From Amaricoccus solimangrovi (GTDB lineage: Bacteria > Pseudomonadota > Alphaproteobacteria > Rhodobacterales > Rhodobacteraceae), in the NCBI RefSeq assembly GCF_006385685.1, contig NZ_VFRP01000015.1:1-64000 (forward strand): a stretch of DNA of 64,000 nucleotides, written 5' to 3'. Shown here piece after piece: positions 9,073 through 17,998 of the stretch (the first letter of the stretch is position 1; every line of letters begins with the position of its first letter). The notes below the pieces were generated by a model. It was not told the DNA's origin and did not search any database. It saw only the letters and a program-made list of their open reading frames with translations. The position numbers and the translations under genes are program-made.

Positions 9073-9579
9073 TCAGGCGGGCGCCGGTCCGGGAAAGGAC
9101 ATCCCGACCTCCGTCCCGACCGCGAGCACCCGCGCGATGTCGGGCGGCCCGTCGAGCGGGGCCGGAGCGCGGGTCTCGTCCGGCACCGCCCGCCCGAGTT
9201 CGGTGAAGAAGCGGACGTGCATCTCTCCGGGCGCGTTCACGATCAGGATCCGCGCGGGTTCCGGCCCGACGGCGGCGAAGGCATGGAGCGCGCCGTCGGG
9301 CACCACCACCTCGTCTCCCGCCGCGAGCCGGCGCGTCTCGCCGTCGAGCATGAAATCGACCGCGCCCGCGATCACGACGAAACTCTCCGATTCGCCCGCG
9401 TGGCGGTTCGGCGGCGCGCCGAGCCCCGCCGGCACCAGCGCGTCGACCACGCAGTACTTGCCCATCACCTCGTCGGGGAAGACGCGGAAACGCATCAGGA
9501 TCCCCAGCGTCTCATAGGTCCGCGCGCGGTCCACCGCCCCGCCCGCCGCCGGCTTCCCCACTTCGGCCATCATCGTCAT
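9073..9579 (-). CDS. Cupin-domain protein
   Basis: 168 residues with one cupin beta-barrel. The metal-site pattern is recognisable: PPNRHAGESESFVVIAGAVD (motif 1, with His and Glu) and VPDGALHAFAAVGPEPARIL (motif 2, with His). No substrate can be named; such proteins include dioxygenases, isomerases and sensors. The start at 9579 is favoured by GGAGG five bases upstream. The gene is divergent from a TetR regulator whose likely operator covers this gene's promoter, so it is probably that regulator's target. Confidence 0.8.
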   Translation of the reverse strand: MTMMAEVGKPAAGGAVDRARTYETLGILMRFRVFPDEVMGKYCVVDALVPAGLGAPPNRHAGESESFVVIAGAVDFMLDGETRRLAAGDEVVVPDGALHAFAAVGPEPARILIVNAPGEMHVRFFTELGRAVPDETRAPAPLDGPPDIARVLAVGTEVGMSFPGPAPA

Positions 9580-9591
9580 CGATTCCTCCTC

Positions 9592-9655
9592 TTGCATCGG
9601 CTTCATCGAGGTTTATAATACATGAGTCTCACGATAAGACAACAGTCTCATGATA
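9592..9655. promoter_or_regulatory. Divergent promoters with a repeated operator-like motif (cupin / TetR)
   Basis: Unusually AT-rich for this genome. Plus strand: TTGCAT (9592), 16 bases, perfect TATAAT (9614-9619) towards the TetR gene. Minus strand: TTGTCT (complement of 9637-9642), 16 bases, TATTAT (complement of 9615-9620) towards the cupin gene. A direct repeat AGTCTCAYGATA occurs at 9625-9636 and 9644-9655, nested with TGAGTCTCA (9623-9631, near-palindromic). The repeats fall in the cupin promoter spacer and just upstream of its -35 box, and downstream of the TetR gene's -10 box, as expected for an autoregulatory repressor site. Confidence 0.55.
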
Positions 9656-9673
9656 GCGAAGGCGAGAATCTTC

Positions 9674-10279
9674 ATGGATGCCGGAACCGTCTCCCGCGAG
9701 CGACTCGACCAGAAGCGCCGCACCCGCGCGGCGATCCTCGCCGGCGCGCGTGATCTCATGGAGCGGGGGGAGCCGGTGACGGTGGCCCAGGCGGCGAAGG
9801 TGGCGGGCGTCTCCAAGGCGACCGCCTATCGCTACTTCACCGATCCGGCGACGCTGACGGCCGAGGCGGGGCTCGCGGCGCGGGTCGCGACCTACGAGGA
9901 AATCGTCGCGGGGGCGGAGGGGCTGCGCGCGCGCCTGCTCGCCATCACGCTCTATTTCTTCGATTATCCCTGCGACAACGAGGTGGCCTTCCGCCAGTTC
10001 CTCGCGCGCTATCTCGATGCCTGGCTGGCGGACCGCAAGTCCGCGGACCGGGGCGCGCGCCGCGCCGTCATGTTCGAGCGCGCGCTGCGCGAGGATGGCA
10101 ACGTGCCCCCGCCGGCATGGCCCGCGATCGTGAACGCGCTGACGCTGGTGACCGGCGCGGAGGCGATGATCACGCTCTTCGACATCGCCCATCTCGACCG
10201 GGCCGGGGCGCGGGCGACGGTGCGCGCCACGGCGGAGGCGCTGATCGAGCATCACCTCGGCGCCGCGCAGGCTGGCTGA
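9674..10279 (+). CDS. TetR/AcrR family transcriptional regulator
   Basis: 201 residues. The N-terminal helix-turn-helix VTVAQAAKVAGVSKATAYRY (about residues 36-55), after RRTRAAILAGARDLM, is typical of TetR; the C-terminal ligand domain is variable and gives no ligand clue. The start at 9674 is preferred because AAGGCGAG lies upstream; the ATG at 9650 falls inside the putative operator repeat and lacks a ribosome-binding site. It is divergent from the cupin gene and likely represses both itself and that gene. Confidence 0.85.
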   Translation: MDAGTVSRERLDQKRRTRAAILAGARDLMERGEPVTVAQAAKVAGVSKATAYRYFTDPATLTAEAGLAARVATYEEIVAGAEGLRARLLAITLYFFDYPCDNEVAFRQFLARYLDAWLADRKSADRGARRAVMFERALREDGNVPPPAWPAIVNALTLVTGAEAMITLFDIAHLDRAGARATVRATAEALIEHHLGAAQAG

Positions 10280-10303
10280 GCGCCCGAAGCCGTCCGGGCC
10301 GCG

Positions 10304-11302
10304 TCAGTCGCCGGCCTCGTCCTCGCCGGTGACGCTGGCAAGGTCCAGGTCCAGGAGCGCCGTCATGCCGCGAGGAGTGATCTCGCGCGCGATGGAGCCG
10401 TCGAGCGCGCTCCGCATCGACGCCTCGCACATCCGGGTGCCGAATCCTCCCGGGCCGTCGGCGCTCCCGATGTCGAACGCGGCGCTCTCGTGCCAGCGGA
10501 TCAGCAGCCGGTCGCTCCGGCGCGTGGCGGTCACGGTGAGGAGTCCGCGCTCCTGCCCGAATGCGCCGTATTTCACCGCGTTGGTGCAGAGTTCGTAGAA
10601 GACGAGGGCGAGCGGCGTGATCGCGGCGTGGCAGACGGGAACGTCCTCGCCCTCGAGTCGCGGCGCGGTCGCCCCGACGAAGGGCTTCATCACCACCTCG
10701 AGCATGGCCCAGAGCGTGGTGCCGTCGCGCGACGTATCCGCGGGATCCGGAATCGCCATGGACTGGATCGAGGACAGGGCGAGGAAGCGCCCGCGCAGCC
10801 GGTCCGCGAGTTCGCTCGCGGTGCCGGCGTCGCGGGCGCAGATGCCGACGAGGCCGCCCGCGACGGCGAAGCAGTTGCGGACGCGGTGCATCATCTCGGC
10901 GAGGATCGCATGCTGCCGTTCCGCCATCTCCTTCTGCGTGGAAATGTCGCGCGCGATCTTCGAGGCGCCGACGATGACGCCGGCGTCGTCGCGCACCGGC
11001 GAGACCGTCAGCGAGATCGGGACGAGGCTGCCGTTCTTGCGCCGCCGGACCGTCTCGAAATGACGGATGCGCTCGCCCCGGCGCAGGCGGGAGACGAACT
11101 CGACCTCCTCGTGCCGGAGGTTCTCCGGAATCAGGATGTCGATCGGCTGGCCGATGACCTCGCTCGCGGCATAGCCGAACAGGCCCTCGGCGCTCGGATT
11201 CCAGCTCCGGATCACGCCGTCGAGCGTCTTGGTGATGATCGCGTCGTCGGACCCCTCCACGATCGCGGCGAGGTGTTCCCGGACGTTCTCCTGTATCTGC
11301 AC
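10304..11302 (-). CDS. PAS-domain sensor histidine kinase, HWE-like
   Basis: 332 residues, no membrane segment, so a cytoplasmic sensor. A PAS domain covers about residues 10-125 ([20 protein letters not shown], then [20 protein letters not shown] and the PAC motif [10 protein letters not shown]). The phospho-acceptor helix is [17 protein letters not shown], with the conserved His. The N box [12 protein letters not shown] and the IRWHES motif are of the HWE type common in alphaproteobacteria, and the G box GGFGTRMCE follows. No response regulator is adjacent. The start is uncertain: GTG 11302 has AAGGGG upstream, while TTG 11326 would add eight residues. Confidence 0.85.
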   Translation of the reverse strand: MQIQENVREHLAAIVEGSDDAIITKTLDGVIRSWNPSAEGLFGYAASEVIGQPIDILIPENLRHEEVEFVSRLRRGERIRHFETVRRRKNGSLVPISLTVSPVRDDAGVIVGASKIARDISTQKEMAERQHAILAEMMHRVRNCFAVAGGLVGICARDAGTASELADRLRGRFLALSSIQSMAIPDPADTSRDGTTLWAMLEVVMKPFVGATAPRLEGEDVPVCHAAITPLALVFYELCTNAVKYGAFGQERGLLTVTATRRSDRLLIRWHESAAFDIGSADGPGGFGTRMCEASMRSALDGSIAREITPRGMTALLDLDLASVTGEDEAGD

Positions 11303-11518
11303 TGGGCAAACCCCTTCGCAATCCAATCCGCGGTCAAGAGTTTCCGGAGCCCAAGGTAGCCCAGCCGACGCGCCGGGAAAAGCCGCGAAGTCCTCGGCCT
11401 GTCTTCGGGCAACCCGAGCTTGCCGCTGCTGGCGAGGAAAACCTAACTTGAGCCCGAGAACTCGCGGGACGGCCCCGACGCGCCGCGAGACCGCCGCGCC
11501 GCCTGCCCGGGCCAGTCC

Positions 11519-12601
11519 TCAGCCGCCGATCCCGGCGCGCAGCGTCGGCACCTGGAGCGCGCCGAAGCCGTAATGCCGCAGCCAGCGCAGGTCGCTGTCG
11601 AAGAAGGCGCGCAGGTCGGGGATGCCGTATTTCAGCATCGCGATCCGGTCGATGCCCATGCCGAAGGCGAAGCCCTGCCATTCATCGGGATCGACGCCCG
11701 CGGCGCGCAGCACCTTCGGGTGCACCATGCCGGAGCCGAGGATCTCGAGCCAGTCGTCGCCCTCGCCGATCCGGAGCTGCCCGCCCGCCCAGGAGCAGCG
11801 GATGTCGACCTCCGCCGAGGGTTCGGTGAAGGGGAAGTGGCTGGCGCGGAACTTCAGTTCGACGTTGTCGACCTCGAAGAAGGCGCGGCAGAACTCCTCC
11901 AGCACCCACTTCAGGTTCGCCATCGACACGCCCTTGTCGATGCACAGGCCCTCGACCTGGTGGAACATCGGCGTATGCGTCTGGTCGTAGTCGGCGCGGT
12001 AGACCCGGCCGGGCGCGATGATCCGGCAGGGGGCGCCGAAACCCTCCATGTGCCGGATCTGCACCGGCGAGGTATGGGTCCGGAGCACATGCGGCGGCCG
12101 GTTGTCGCCTGTCGCGCGCGCCATGTAGAACGTGTCCATCTCGGCGCGCGCCGGATGGTGGTCGGGAATGTTGAGCGCGTCGAAATTGTACCAGTCGCTC
12201 TCGACCTGCGGTCCCTCCGCCACGGCGAAGCCGAGGTCGGCGAAGATCGCCGTGACCTCCTCCATTACCTGGCTGACCGGATGCAGCGTGCCGCGCGTCT
12301 CGGGCCGCGGCGGCAGCGTCACGTCCATCCATTCGGTGGCGAGCCGGGCTTCCAGCGCCGCCCCGGCGAGCCGGGCGCGGGCGTCCGCGATCGCCGCGTT
12401 CAGATCGTCCTTGAGCGCGTTCAGCGCCGGCCCCGCGCTCTGGCGCTCCTCGGGGCTCATCTGCCCGAGCGAGCGCATCAGCAGCGAGACCTCCCCTTTC
12501 TTGCCGAGCGCCGCGAGACGCGCTTCCTCGAGCGCGGCCTCGCTCCCGGCCGCCGCGATCCCGGTCAGGTACTTCTCGCGCAGGGCGGTGATCCCGTCCA
12601 T
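11519..12601 (-). CDS. pheS: Phenylalanine-tRNA ligase alpha subunit
   Basis: 360 residues, class II synthetase catalytic subunit. An N-terminal coiled-coil arm (about 1-85) is followed by motif 1 ([19 protein letters not shown]) and motif 2 ([17 protein letters not shown]). Motif 3 contains [18 protein letters not shown]. The ATG at 12601 has AGAGGG upstream; an in-frame TTG two codons earlier is less likely. It lies upstream of pheT on the same strand but not adjacent to it. The 216 bases between its stop and the histidine kinase start hold no gene I can see. Confidence 0.97.
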   Translation of the reverse strand: MDGITALREKYLTGIAAAGSEAALEEARLAALGKKGEVSLLMRSLGQMSPEERQSAGPALNALKDDLNAAIADARARLAGAALEARLATEWMDVTLPPRPETRGTLHPVSQVMEEVTAIFADLGFAVAEGPQVESDWYNFDALNIPDHHPARAEMDTFYMARATGDNRPPHVLRTHTSPVQIRHMEGFGAPCRIIAPGRVYRADYDQTHTPMFHQVEGLCIDKGVSMANLKWVLEEFCRAFFEVDNVELKFRASHFPFTEPSAEVDIRCSWAGGQLRIGEGDDWLEILGSGMVHPKVLRAAGVDPDEWQGFAFGMGIDRIAMLKYGIPDLRAFFDSDLRWLRHYGFGALQVPTLRAGIGG

Positions 12602-12878
12602 CTCCAACCCTCTGGTTCCTTCGGAAACTGATGCGCCGACGCCTAGCGGGGGCGGGTCGCGATTGCAAGATCGCAGCGGGCGCGGCCGCCGCGCAACACC
12701 GGGCGGGGCTTGTTAACCATCCGCCGCGAGACCGCTTGCCGGGCGGCGCCGGCTACAATAATCGAGGTGCTTGTCGCGTCTCGGTGTGCCGGAATCGGTG
12801 GGGGTGGTGTCGCGGTGCGTGTAATGAGTTGTCTGTTTCTCGAGAGCACTTCCGCGGTTCCGGAAGTCGGCGCGTCCC

Positions 12879-14414
12879 ATGCTGCTTGACGCGGGCGACG
12901 CCGACCGAACGGCCTTCGAACAGGTTTTCGACGTCTGCGTCGCCGGGGCGGGACCCGCGGGCATCACGCTCGCACGCCGTCTCGCGGCGCAGGGGTTCCG
13001 CGTCGCGCTGATGGAGGCGGGCGGGTTCGACTACGACCCCGTCTCGCAGGATATCTACGCGGGCGAATGCGGCGGGCACGACTACTTCCCGCTCGACGAA
13101 TGCCGGCTGCGCTATTTCGGCGGCACGTCCGGCCATTGGGAGGGCAAGTGCCGCCCGCTCGAGACGCGGGACTTCCTTCCGAGCGGCTGCAACCCGATGA
13201 GCGGCTGGGCGATCCGGAAGGCCGACCTCGATCCCTATCTCGAAGCCGCGGCGCGGATCGTCGATCTCGACGATCCCGTGGTGCCGCCCGACATCCCGCT
13301 CGCGCAGGCCGAGGAGCGCTTCCGCCACGTGCAGTGGCACTACAGCCCGCCCACGCGGTTCGGGGAAAAGTATCGCGACGAGATCCTGGCCTCCGACCGG
13401 ATCGCGCTCTGCCTCAATGCCAACCTCGTGGACCTGCGGCTTAGCGACGACCATTCCCGCGTCGTGGAGGCGCGGTTCCGGAACTACGACCCCGCCGATC
13501 CCGGCTTCGGCGTCCGGGCGCGGTCCTTCGCGATCTGCCTCGGCGGGATCGAGAACGCGCGCATGCTGCTGAACTTCCGCTCGCAGCGGCCGGAGGGGAT
13601 CGGCAACGCGCGGGGGCTGGTGGGCCGCTACTTCTCCGATCACCCGACGGTCTTCACCGCCGACATGCTGCTGACCGAGGCCTGGCCGTTCGAACAGCAG
13701 GTCTTCGCGCCGACGGAGGAATTGCTGGAGAAGGCCAACGTCTCGAACTTCGGCGTCTTCGTCGAGCCACAGCGGCGCGAGACGCCGCTGTCGCTGCCCC
13801 GGGCGCTGAAGGCGACGGCCGAATGCCTCACGCCCGGCGTCACGGCGCTGGTCCACCGGCTGCGCGGCTTCCGCCCGCGCTGCGGCTGGGGCGGGCTCGA
13901 GGAATTCTCGCTGACCCACGATCCGCTGAACAACCCCTGGGCGCGCGTCGCCGTCTCGGTCGAGCAGCGGCTGAACGCGGAGAGCAGGATCCACCTGACG
14001 GACGCGACCGACCAGTTCGGCCTGCGGCGCCCCCGGATCTGCTGGAACCTCAAGGATCAGGATTACGAGACCTTCCGCGCGGCGATCACCGCCTTCGGAA
14101 CCCATGTCGCGGAGCAGAACATCGGCCGGCTGCGGGTGCGGCCCTGGCTCCTCGCGGAGCAGCCGTCGCTGCCCTGCATCGGGGATGGCAACGGCCAGGT
14201 CGCCGGGCGCCACCACATGGGCACGACGCGGATGTGCTCGAGCCCCCGTACCGGCGTCGTCGATGCCAACTGCCGCGTGCACGAGGTCGAGAACCTCTTC
14301 GTCGGCGGCTCCAGCGTCTTCTCGACGGGCGGTTTCACCAAGCCGACCTTCACCATCGTCCAGCTCGCGCTGCGCCTCGGCGATCACATGGGCGAAGTGC
14401 TGCGCGCCGCCTGA
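12879..14414 (+). CDS. GMC family oxidoreductase
   Basis: 511 residues, FAD-dependent alcohol/sugar dehydrogenase family. The dinucleotide motif VAGAGPAGITLARRL is at residues 21-35; RYFGGTSGHWEGKCRPL is the conserved GMC region near the flavin. The C-terminal GMC_oxred_C domain has GRHHMGTTRM and NLFVGGSSVFSTGGFTKPTF. There is no Tat or Sec signal, so it is probably cytoplasmic. The substrate is unknown. The 277-base upstream region shows no convincing promoter or strong ribosome-binding site. It ends against a hairpin shared with the convergent aldo/keto reductase. Confidence 0.9.
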   Translation: MLLDAGDADRTAFEQVFDVCVAGAGPAGITLARRLAAQGFRVALMEAGGFDYDPVSQDIYAGECGGHDYFPLDECRLRYFGGTSGHWEGKCRPLETRDFLPSGCNPMSGWAIRKADLDPYLEAAARIVDLDDPVVPPDIPLAQAEERFRHVQWHYSPPTRFGEKYRDEILASDRIALCLNANLVDLRLSDDHSRVVEARFRNYDPADPGFGVRARSFAICLGGIENARMLLNFRSQRPEGIGNARGLVGRYFSDHPTVFTADMLLTEAWPFEQQVFAPTEELLEKANVSNFGVFVEPQRRETPLSLPRALKATAECLTPGVTALVHRLRGFRPRCGWGGLEEFSLTHDPLNNPWARVAVSVEQRLNAESRIHLTDATDQFGLRRPRICWNLKDQDYETFRAAITAFGTHVAEQNIGRLRVRPWLLAEQPSLPCIGDGNGQVAGRHHMGTTRMCSSPRTGVVDANCRVHEVENLFVGGSSVFSTGGFTKPTFTIVQLALRLGDHMGEVLRAA

Positions 14415-14430
14415 GCCGGCGGCCCCGGAA

Positions 14431-14450
14431 GGCGCCCCGGAAAGGGCGCC
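14431..14450. terminator. Bidirectional hairpin between GMC oxidoreductase and aldo/keto reductase
   Basis: Perfect seven-base arms GGCGCCC / GGGCGCC with a six-base loop, placed between convergent stop codons at 14414 and 14461. No T-run on either strand. Confidence 0.5.
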
Positions 14451-14460
14451 TCCCGCGTGA

Positions 14461-15417
14461 TCAGGCGCTCGCGGCGTCGAGCGCGGCGATCTCCCCGGCG
14501 CCGAGCCCGAGCGCCGCCGCCTTCGCGAAGCTCTCGACCTGCGCGACGCCGGTCGCGCTCGCGATCGGCGCGGTGACGCCCTCGCGCGCCATCAGCCAGG
14601 CCAGCGCCACCTCCGCCGGTTTCGCGCCATGCCCCGCCGCGACCTCGTCCAGCGCGTCGAGGATCGCGCGGCCGCGCGGCGTCAGGTACTTCTCGACCGC
14701 GCCGCCGCGCTGCGACTTCCCGAGATCGGCCTCGGAGCGGTACTTCCCGCTCAGGAAGCCCGAGGCGAGGCTGAAATAGGTGACGACGCCGAGCCCCTCC
14801 GCGACGCAGAGATCGCGCAGCGCGCCGTCGAAGGCGCCCCGGTCGTAGAGATTGTATTCCGGCTGCAGCGCCTGATAGGCGGGCAGCCCCTCGTCCCGCG
14901 CCACGCGCAGCGACTCGCCCAGTTGGGCGGCGTCGACGTTCGAAACCCCGATCGCCTTCACCTTGCCCGCCTTCATGAGCTTGTCGAAGGCGCCGAGCGT
15001 CTCGGCGTAGCCCGTGCCGAGCGGATCGGGCCAATGCGCGAAATAGAGGTCGATCGCCTCGATCCCGAGCCGCGCCAGCGAACGCTCGACCGCCGCGAGG
15101 ATATATCCCTCGGTCAGGCCGCCCGCGTGCGGCCCGCCGGTGACCGAGCCGACCTTGGTGAAGATCCTCACCCGCTCGCGCATCCCCGGCCGCGCCCTGA
15201 GCCAGTTCCCGATGATCGTCTCGGATTCACCGCCCTGGTTGCCCGGCGCCCAGGCGGAATAGCAGTCCGCCGTGTCGATGGTGTCGAATCCCTGATCCAC
15301 GAAGGCGTCGAGCACCTCGAAGCTCTTCTTCTCGTCGATCGTCCAGCCGAACACGTTGCCGCCGAGGACGAGCGGCGCGATGTCGAGGCCGGTCTGGCCC
15401 AGCGGTCGCTTTTCCAT
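14461..15417 (-). CDS. Aldo/keto reductase
   Basis: 318 residues, NADPH-dependent TIM-barrel oxidoreductase. The catalytic tetrad is visible: Asp and Tyr in DTIDTADCYSAW, Lys in RIFTKVG, and His in LYFAHWPDP. The N terminus MEKRPLGQTGLDIAPLVLGG and the C-terminal cofactor region are standard for the YajO/tas-like class. AAGGAAG before the ATG at 15417 fixes the start. It lies 16 bases downstream of the DHA2 exporter on the same strand, so the two are probably cotranscribed under the LysR-controlled promoter. Confidence 0.92.
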   Translation of the reverse strand: MEKRPLGQTGLDIAPLVLGGNVFGWTIDEKKSFEVLDAFVDQGFDTIDTADCYSAWAPGNQGGESETIIGNWLRARPGMRERVRIFTKVGSVTGGPHAGGLTEGYILAAVERSLARLGIEAIDLYFAHWPDPLGTGYAETLGAFDKLMKAGKVKAIGVSNVDAAQLGESLRVARDEGLPAYQALQPEYNLYDRGAFDGALRDLCVAEGLGVVTYFSLASGFLSGKYRSEADLGKSQRGGAVEKYLTPRGRAILDALDEVAAGHGAKPAEVALAWLMAREGVTAPIASATGVAQVESFAKAAALGLGAGEIAALDAASA

Positions 15418-15433
15418 TGCTTCTTCCTTTCCG

Positions 15434-16897
15434 TCAGTCCGCCGGGGACTCCGCCCCCGGCCCATCCGATTTCGCATCTCCGCGCCGCGCGACGCGCGCG
15501 CCCGCTTCCGCGTGAAGCCTCGCGCTGTCGATCACCCCGACGAGCGCGACCAGCGCGACGAGGAGGAAGGCGATGCGAAACGGCATCGCCGGATCCCCGC
15601 CCCCGGCCAGCGCCTCACCCGCCCGCCAGGCGACCGCGCCGAGCGCGACGCCGAGGCCCATCGCAAGCTGGAACACGGTCGAGAACAGCGTGTTCGCGCT
15701 GGTCATGTCCCGGTCCGGGACATCGGCGAAGGCGATCGTGTTGAGCGCGGTGAACTGCATCGACCGCGTCATGCCCCCGAGAAACAGCAGGGCGCAGGCG
15801 AGGGCGAGCGGCATTCCGGCCGAGAAGCCGGCGATCGCGGCGATGAGCCCGGCATTCAGCAGGCCGTTGACCACCAGCACCGGACGGAAGCCGAAGCGCC
15901 GGATCACCGGCGTCGTCATCGGCTTCATCGCGAGATTGCCGGCGAAGACCGCCATCAGCATCAGCCCGGCCGCGAGCGGATCGAAGCCGAAGCCGATCTG
16001 GAACAGGAGCGGCAGCAGGAAGGGCACCGCGCTCACCCCCATCCGGAACAGCGACCCGCCCCAGATCGTCACCGCGAAGCTCGGCAGCCGGAGCGCCGAG
16101 AGATCGAACACCGGATGCGCCGCGCGCCCGATGTGGCGCGTGCCCCAGAGAAGCAGGCCGAGGCCAAGCGCGGCCGCGGCGAGGATCCGCGCCCAGTCCG
16201 GTCCGGGCCGGGACAGCATCTCGGCGACCAGCATCAGGCAGAAGAGCGCGCCGCCCATCGAGAGGAAACCCGGCCAGTCGAAGCGGCTCGCACGGTTCGC
16301 ACCGCCCGCCGGCACGATCATCGGCGTGAGCGCCAGCGCGACGAGGCCGAGCGGCAGGTTGAGATAGAAGATCCACCGCCAGTCGCCATGCTCGACGAGC
16401 AGCCCGCCAAGCGGCGGCCCCAGCACCGGCGCGACCAGCGCGGGCCAAGTCAGCGTCGCGATCGCCGCGATCAGCCGCTCCTTCGGTGTGGCGCGCAGCA
16501 CGACGAGGCGCCCGACCGGCACCATCAGCGCGCCGCCGATCCCCTGCAGGATCCGGCTTGCCACGAAGACCGGCAGCGACCCTGCGAGCCCGCAGAGAAG
16601 CGAGGCGAGGGTGAAGAGCGTGATCGCGAAGCCGAGGACGGGCCGCGCGCCGAAACGCTCCGCCGCCCAGCCGCTGATCGGGATGAAGGCGCCGACCGTC
16701 AGCATGTAGGCCGAGACGCCGGTGTTGAGATCGACCGGCCGCGCGGCGAAGCTCTCCGCCATGGCCGGGATCGCCGGTGTGATCACGGTCGCGTCGAGAT
16801 TCTCCATGAAGAACGTGCCCGCCACGAGCAGGGCGAGGGCGAGCCCGCCGTCCGCCGCCCGCGCGCCCGTCCCGGAAGGCGAGGCCGTGTCCGTCAT
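15434..16897 (-). CDS. MFS drug exporter, DHA2 (EmrB/QacA) family
   Basis: 487 residues with about 14 hydrophobic helices, the DHA2 layout. The first helix carries FFMENLDATVITPAIPAMAE, characteristic of EmrB/QacA-type proton antiporters. Motif A-like SGWAAERFGARPVLG and motif C-like LTWPALVAPVLGPPLGG are present. The drug specificity cannot be read. No HlyD/EmrA adaptor is adjacent. It is divergent from a LysR regulator and followed by an aldo/keto reductase. Confidence 0.9.
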   Translation of the reverse strand: MTDTASPSGTGARAADGGLALALLVAGTFFMENLDATVITPAIPAMAESFAARPVDLNTGVSAYMLTVGAFIPISGWAAERFGARPVLGFAITLFTLASLLCGLAGSLPVFVASRILQGIGGALMVPVGRLVVLRATPKERLIAAIATLTWPALVAPVLGPPLGGLLVEHGDWRWIFYLNLPLGLVALALTPMIVPAGGANRASRFDWPGFLSMGGALFCLMLVAEMLSRPGPDWARILAAAALGLGLLLWGTRHIGRAAHPVFDLSALRLPSFAVTIWGGSLFRMGVSAVPFLLPLLFQIGFGFDPLAAGLMLMAVFAGNLAMKPMTTPVIRRFGFRPVLVVNGLLNAGLIAAIAGFSAGMPLALACALLFLGGMTRSMQFTALNTIAFADVPDRDMTSANTLFSTVFQLAMGLGVALGAVAWRAGEALAGGGDPAMPFRIAFLLVALVALVGVIDSARLHAEAGARVARRGDAKSDGPGAESPAD

Positions 16898-16976
16898 GCG
16901 CCTCTCCCCTTTTCGAGACCGTCGCCACGCGCGCCGCGGCCACGGCGGCGGCCTCTCGCGCTCCGGATGATTTACT

Positions 16977-16991
16977 CTTCGCGAAGCGAAG
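16977..16991. promoter_or_regulatory. Inverted repeat in the LysR / exporter divergent region
   Basis: CTTCGC-GAA-GCGAAG, perfect six-base arms with a three-base centre, within a 139-base divergent region that is locally AT-rich (TTTACTC, GGATAATGCA). LysR-type regulators usually bind such dyads near the target promoter, so this is the best operator candidate for the regulator encoded at 17037. Confidence 0.4.
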
Positions 16992-17036
16992 GATAATGCA
17001 TCGCATCGTCAAACCACCTTTCGAGCGGATCGAACG

Positions 17037-17915
17037 ATGGACCAGCTCGGCCTGCTCCGCCTCTACGCCGCGATCGCCGATCACGACAGCCTTTCGGCCG
17101 TCGCGCGCACGCTCGCGGTCTCGCCCTCCACCGTGACGCTCGGCCTGCGGCGGCTCGAGGAGCGGGTGGGGGCGCGGCTGCTCACGCGCACGACGCGGCG
17201 GCTCTCCTTCACGCCGGAGGGAGAACGCTTCCTCGCCGACTGCCGCCGCATCCTCGGCGACCTCGAGGAGGCGATGGAGGCCGTGGCGGACCGCGGGCCC
17301 CTGCGGGGCGAGATCCGGGTGACCGCGACCAACGATTTCGGCCGCACCCGGCTCACGCCGCTGGTCGACGCGTTCATGGCCCGCCATCCGGGCGTGCGGA
17401 TCGGGATCCTTCTCAGCGATTCCGTCGTCGATCTCGCCGAGGAAGGCCACGACATCGCGCTGCGCGTCGGGAACCTGCCCGATTCGCGACTGACCGCGCG
17501 GCTTCTCGTGCGCGGCACGCGGCGGGTCTGCGCCGCGCCGGCCTATTGGGACCGGCACGGGCGGCCCCGCCATCCGCGCGACCTCGTCCGGCACAACTGC
17601 CTGGTGCTGAGGCGCCCCGGCGCGCCGAAGGCGACCTGGAGCTTCCGCGAGGACGGCCGCGACTTCGGCGTGCGCGTCGATGGCGACCGCGCCGCGAACG
17701 ACGGCGGCGCGCTCCGAAGCTGGGCGATGACGGGCGCCGGCGTGGTGCTGAAATCGAGCTTCGACGTGGAGGAGGACATCGCCGCGGCGCGGCTGGAGGC
17801 GGTTCTCGACGCCTACGCGGTGCCGGAGGTGAATCTCTACGCGGTCCACCCCGCCGGCCGCCGCGCCTCCCGCCGGGTCGCGGCCTTCATCGACCATCTG
17901 GCCGGGGCGCTCTGA
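17037..17915 (+). CDS. LysR family transcriptional regulator
   Basis: 292 residues. The N-terminal winged helix-turn-helix is clear (LLRLYAAIADHDSLSAVART, then LAVSPSTVTLGLRRLEERVG, RLLTRTTRRLSFTPEGE). The C-terminal periplasmic-binding-like effector domain begins at about residue 90 (GEIRVTATNDFGRTRLTPLV). It resembles the LysR subgroup that controls exporters and oxidoreductases. It is transcribed divergently from the DHA2 exporter and aldo/keto reductase, which are its probable targets; the effector is unknown. Confidence 0.92.
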   Translation: MDQLGLLRLYAAIADHDSLSAVARTLAVSPSTVTLGLRRLEERVGARLLTRTTRRLSFTPEGERFLADCRRILGDLEEAMEAVADRGPLRGEIRVTATNDFGRTRLTPLVDAFMARHPGVRIGILLSDSVVDLAEEGHDIALRVGNLPDSRLTARLLVRGTRRVCAAPAYWDRHGRPRHPRDLVRHNCLVLRRPGAPKATWSFREDGRDFGVRVDGDRAANDGGALRSWAMTGAGVVLKSSFDVEEDIAAARLEAVLDAYAVPEVNLYAVHPAGRRASRRVAAFIDHLAGAL

Positions 17916-17998
17916 CCCCGTCTCGCCAGCGCCGGCATCGCCGGGCTATACTCCCGGCAGGAACGCCAACCCTGGCCGCGACGCGAGGAGGGCCGCGC

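Noticed and set aside
11303-11518. Possible small RNA or gene between the histidine kinase and pheS
   Set aside because: No conserved frame, tRNA-like fold or convincing promoter plus terminator could be seen.
15615-17897. A 760-codon minus-strand frame across the LysR gene and the DHA2 exporter
   Set aside because: Out of frame with the exporter and antisense to LysR; no family resemblance.
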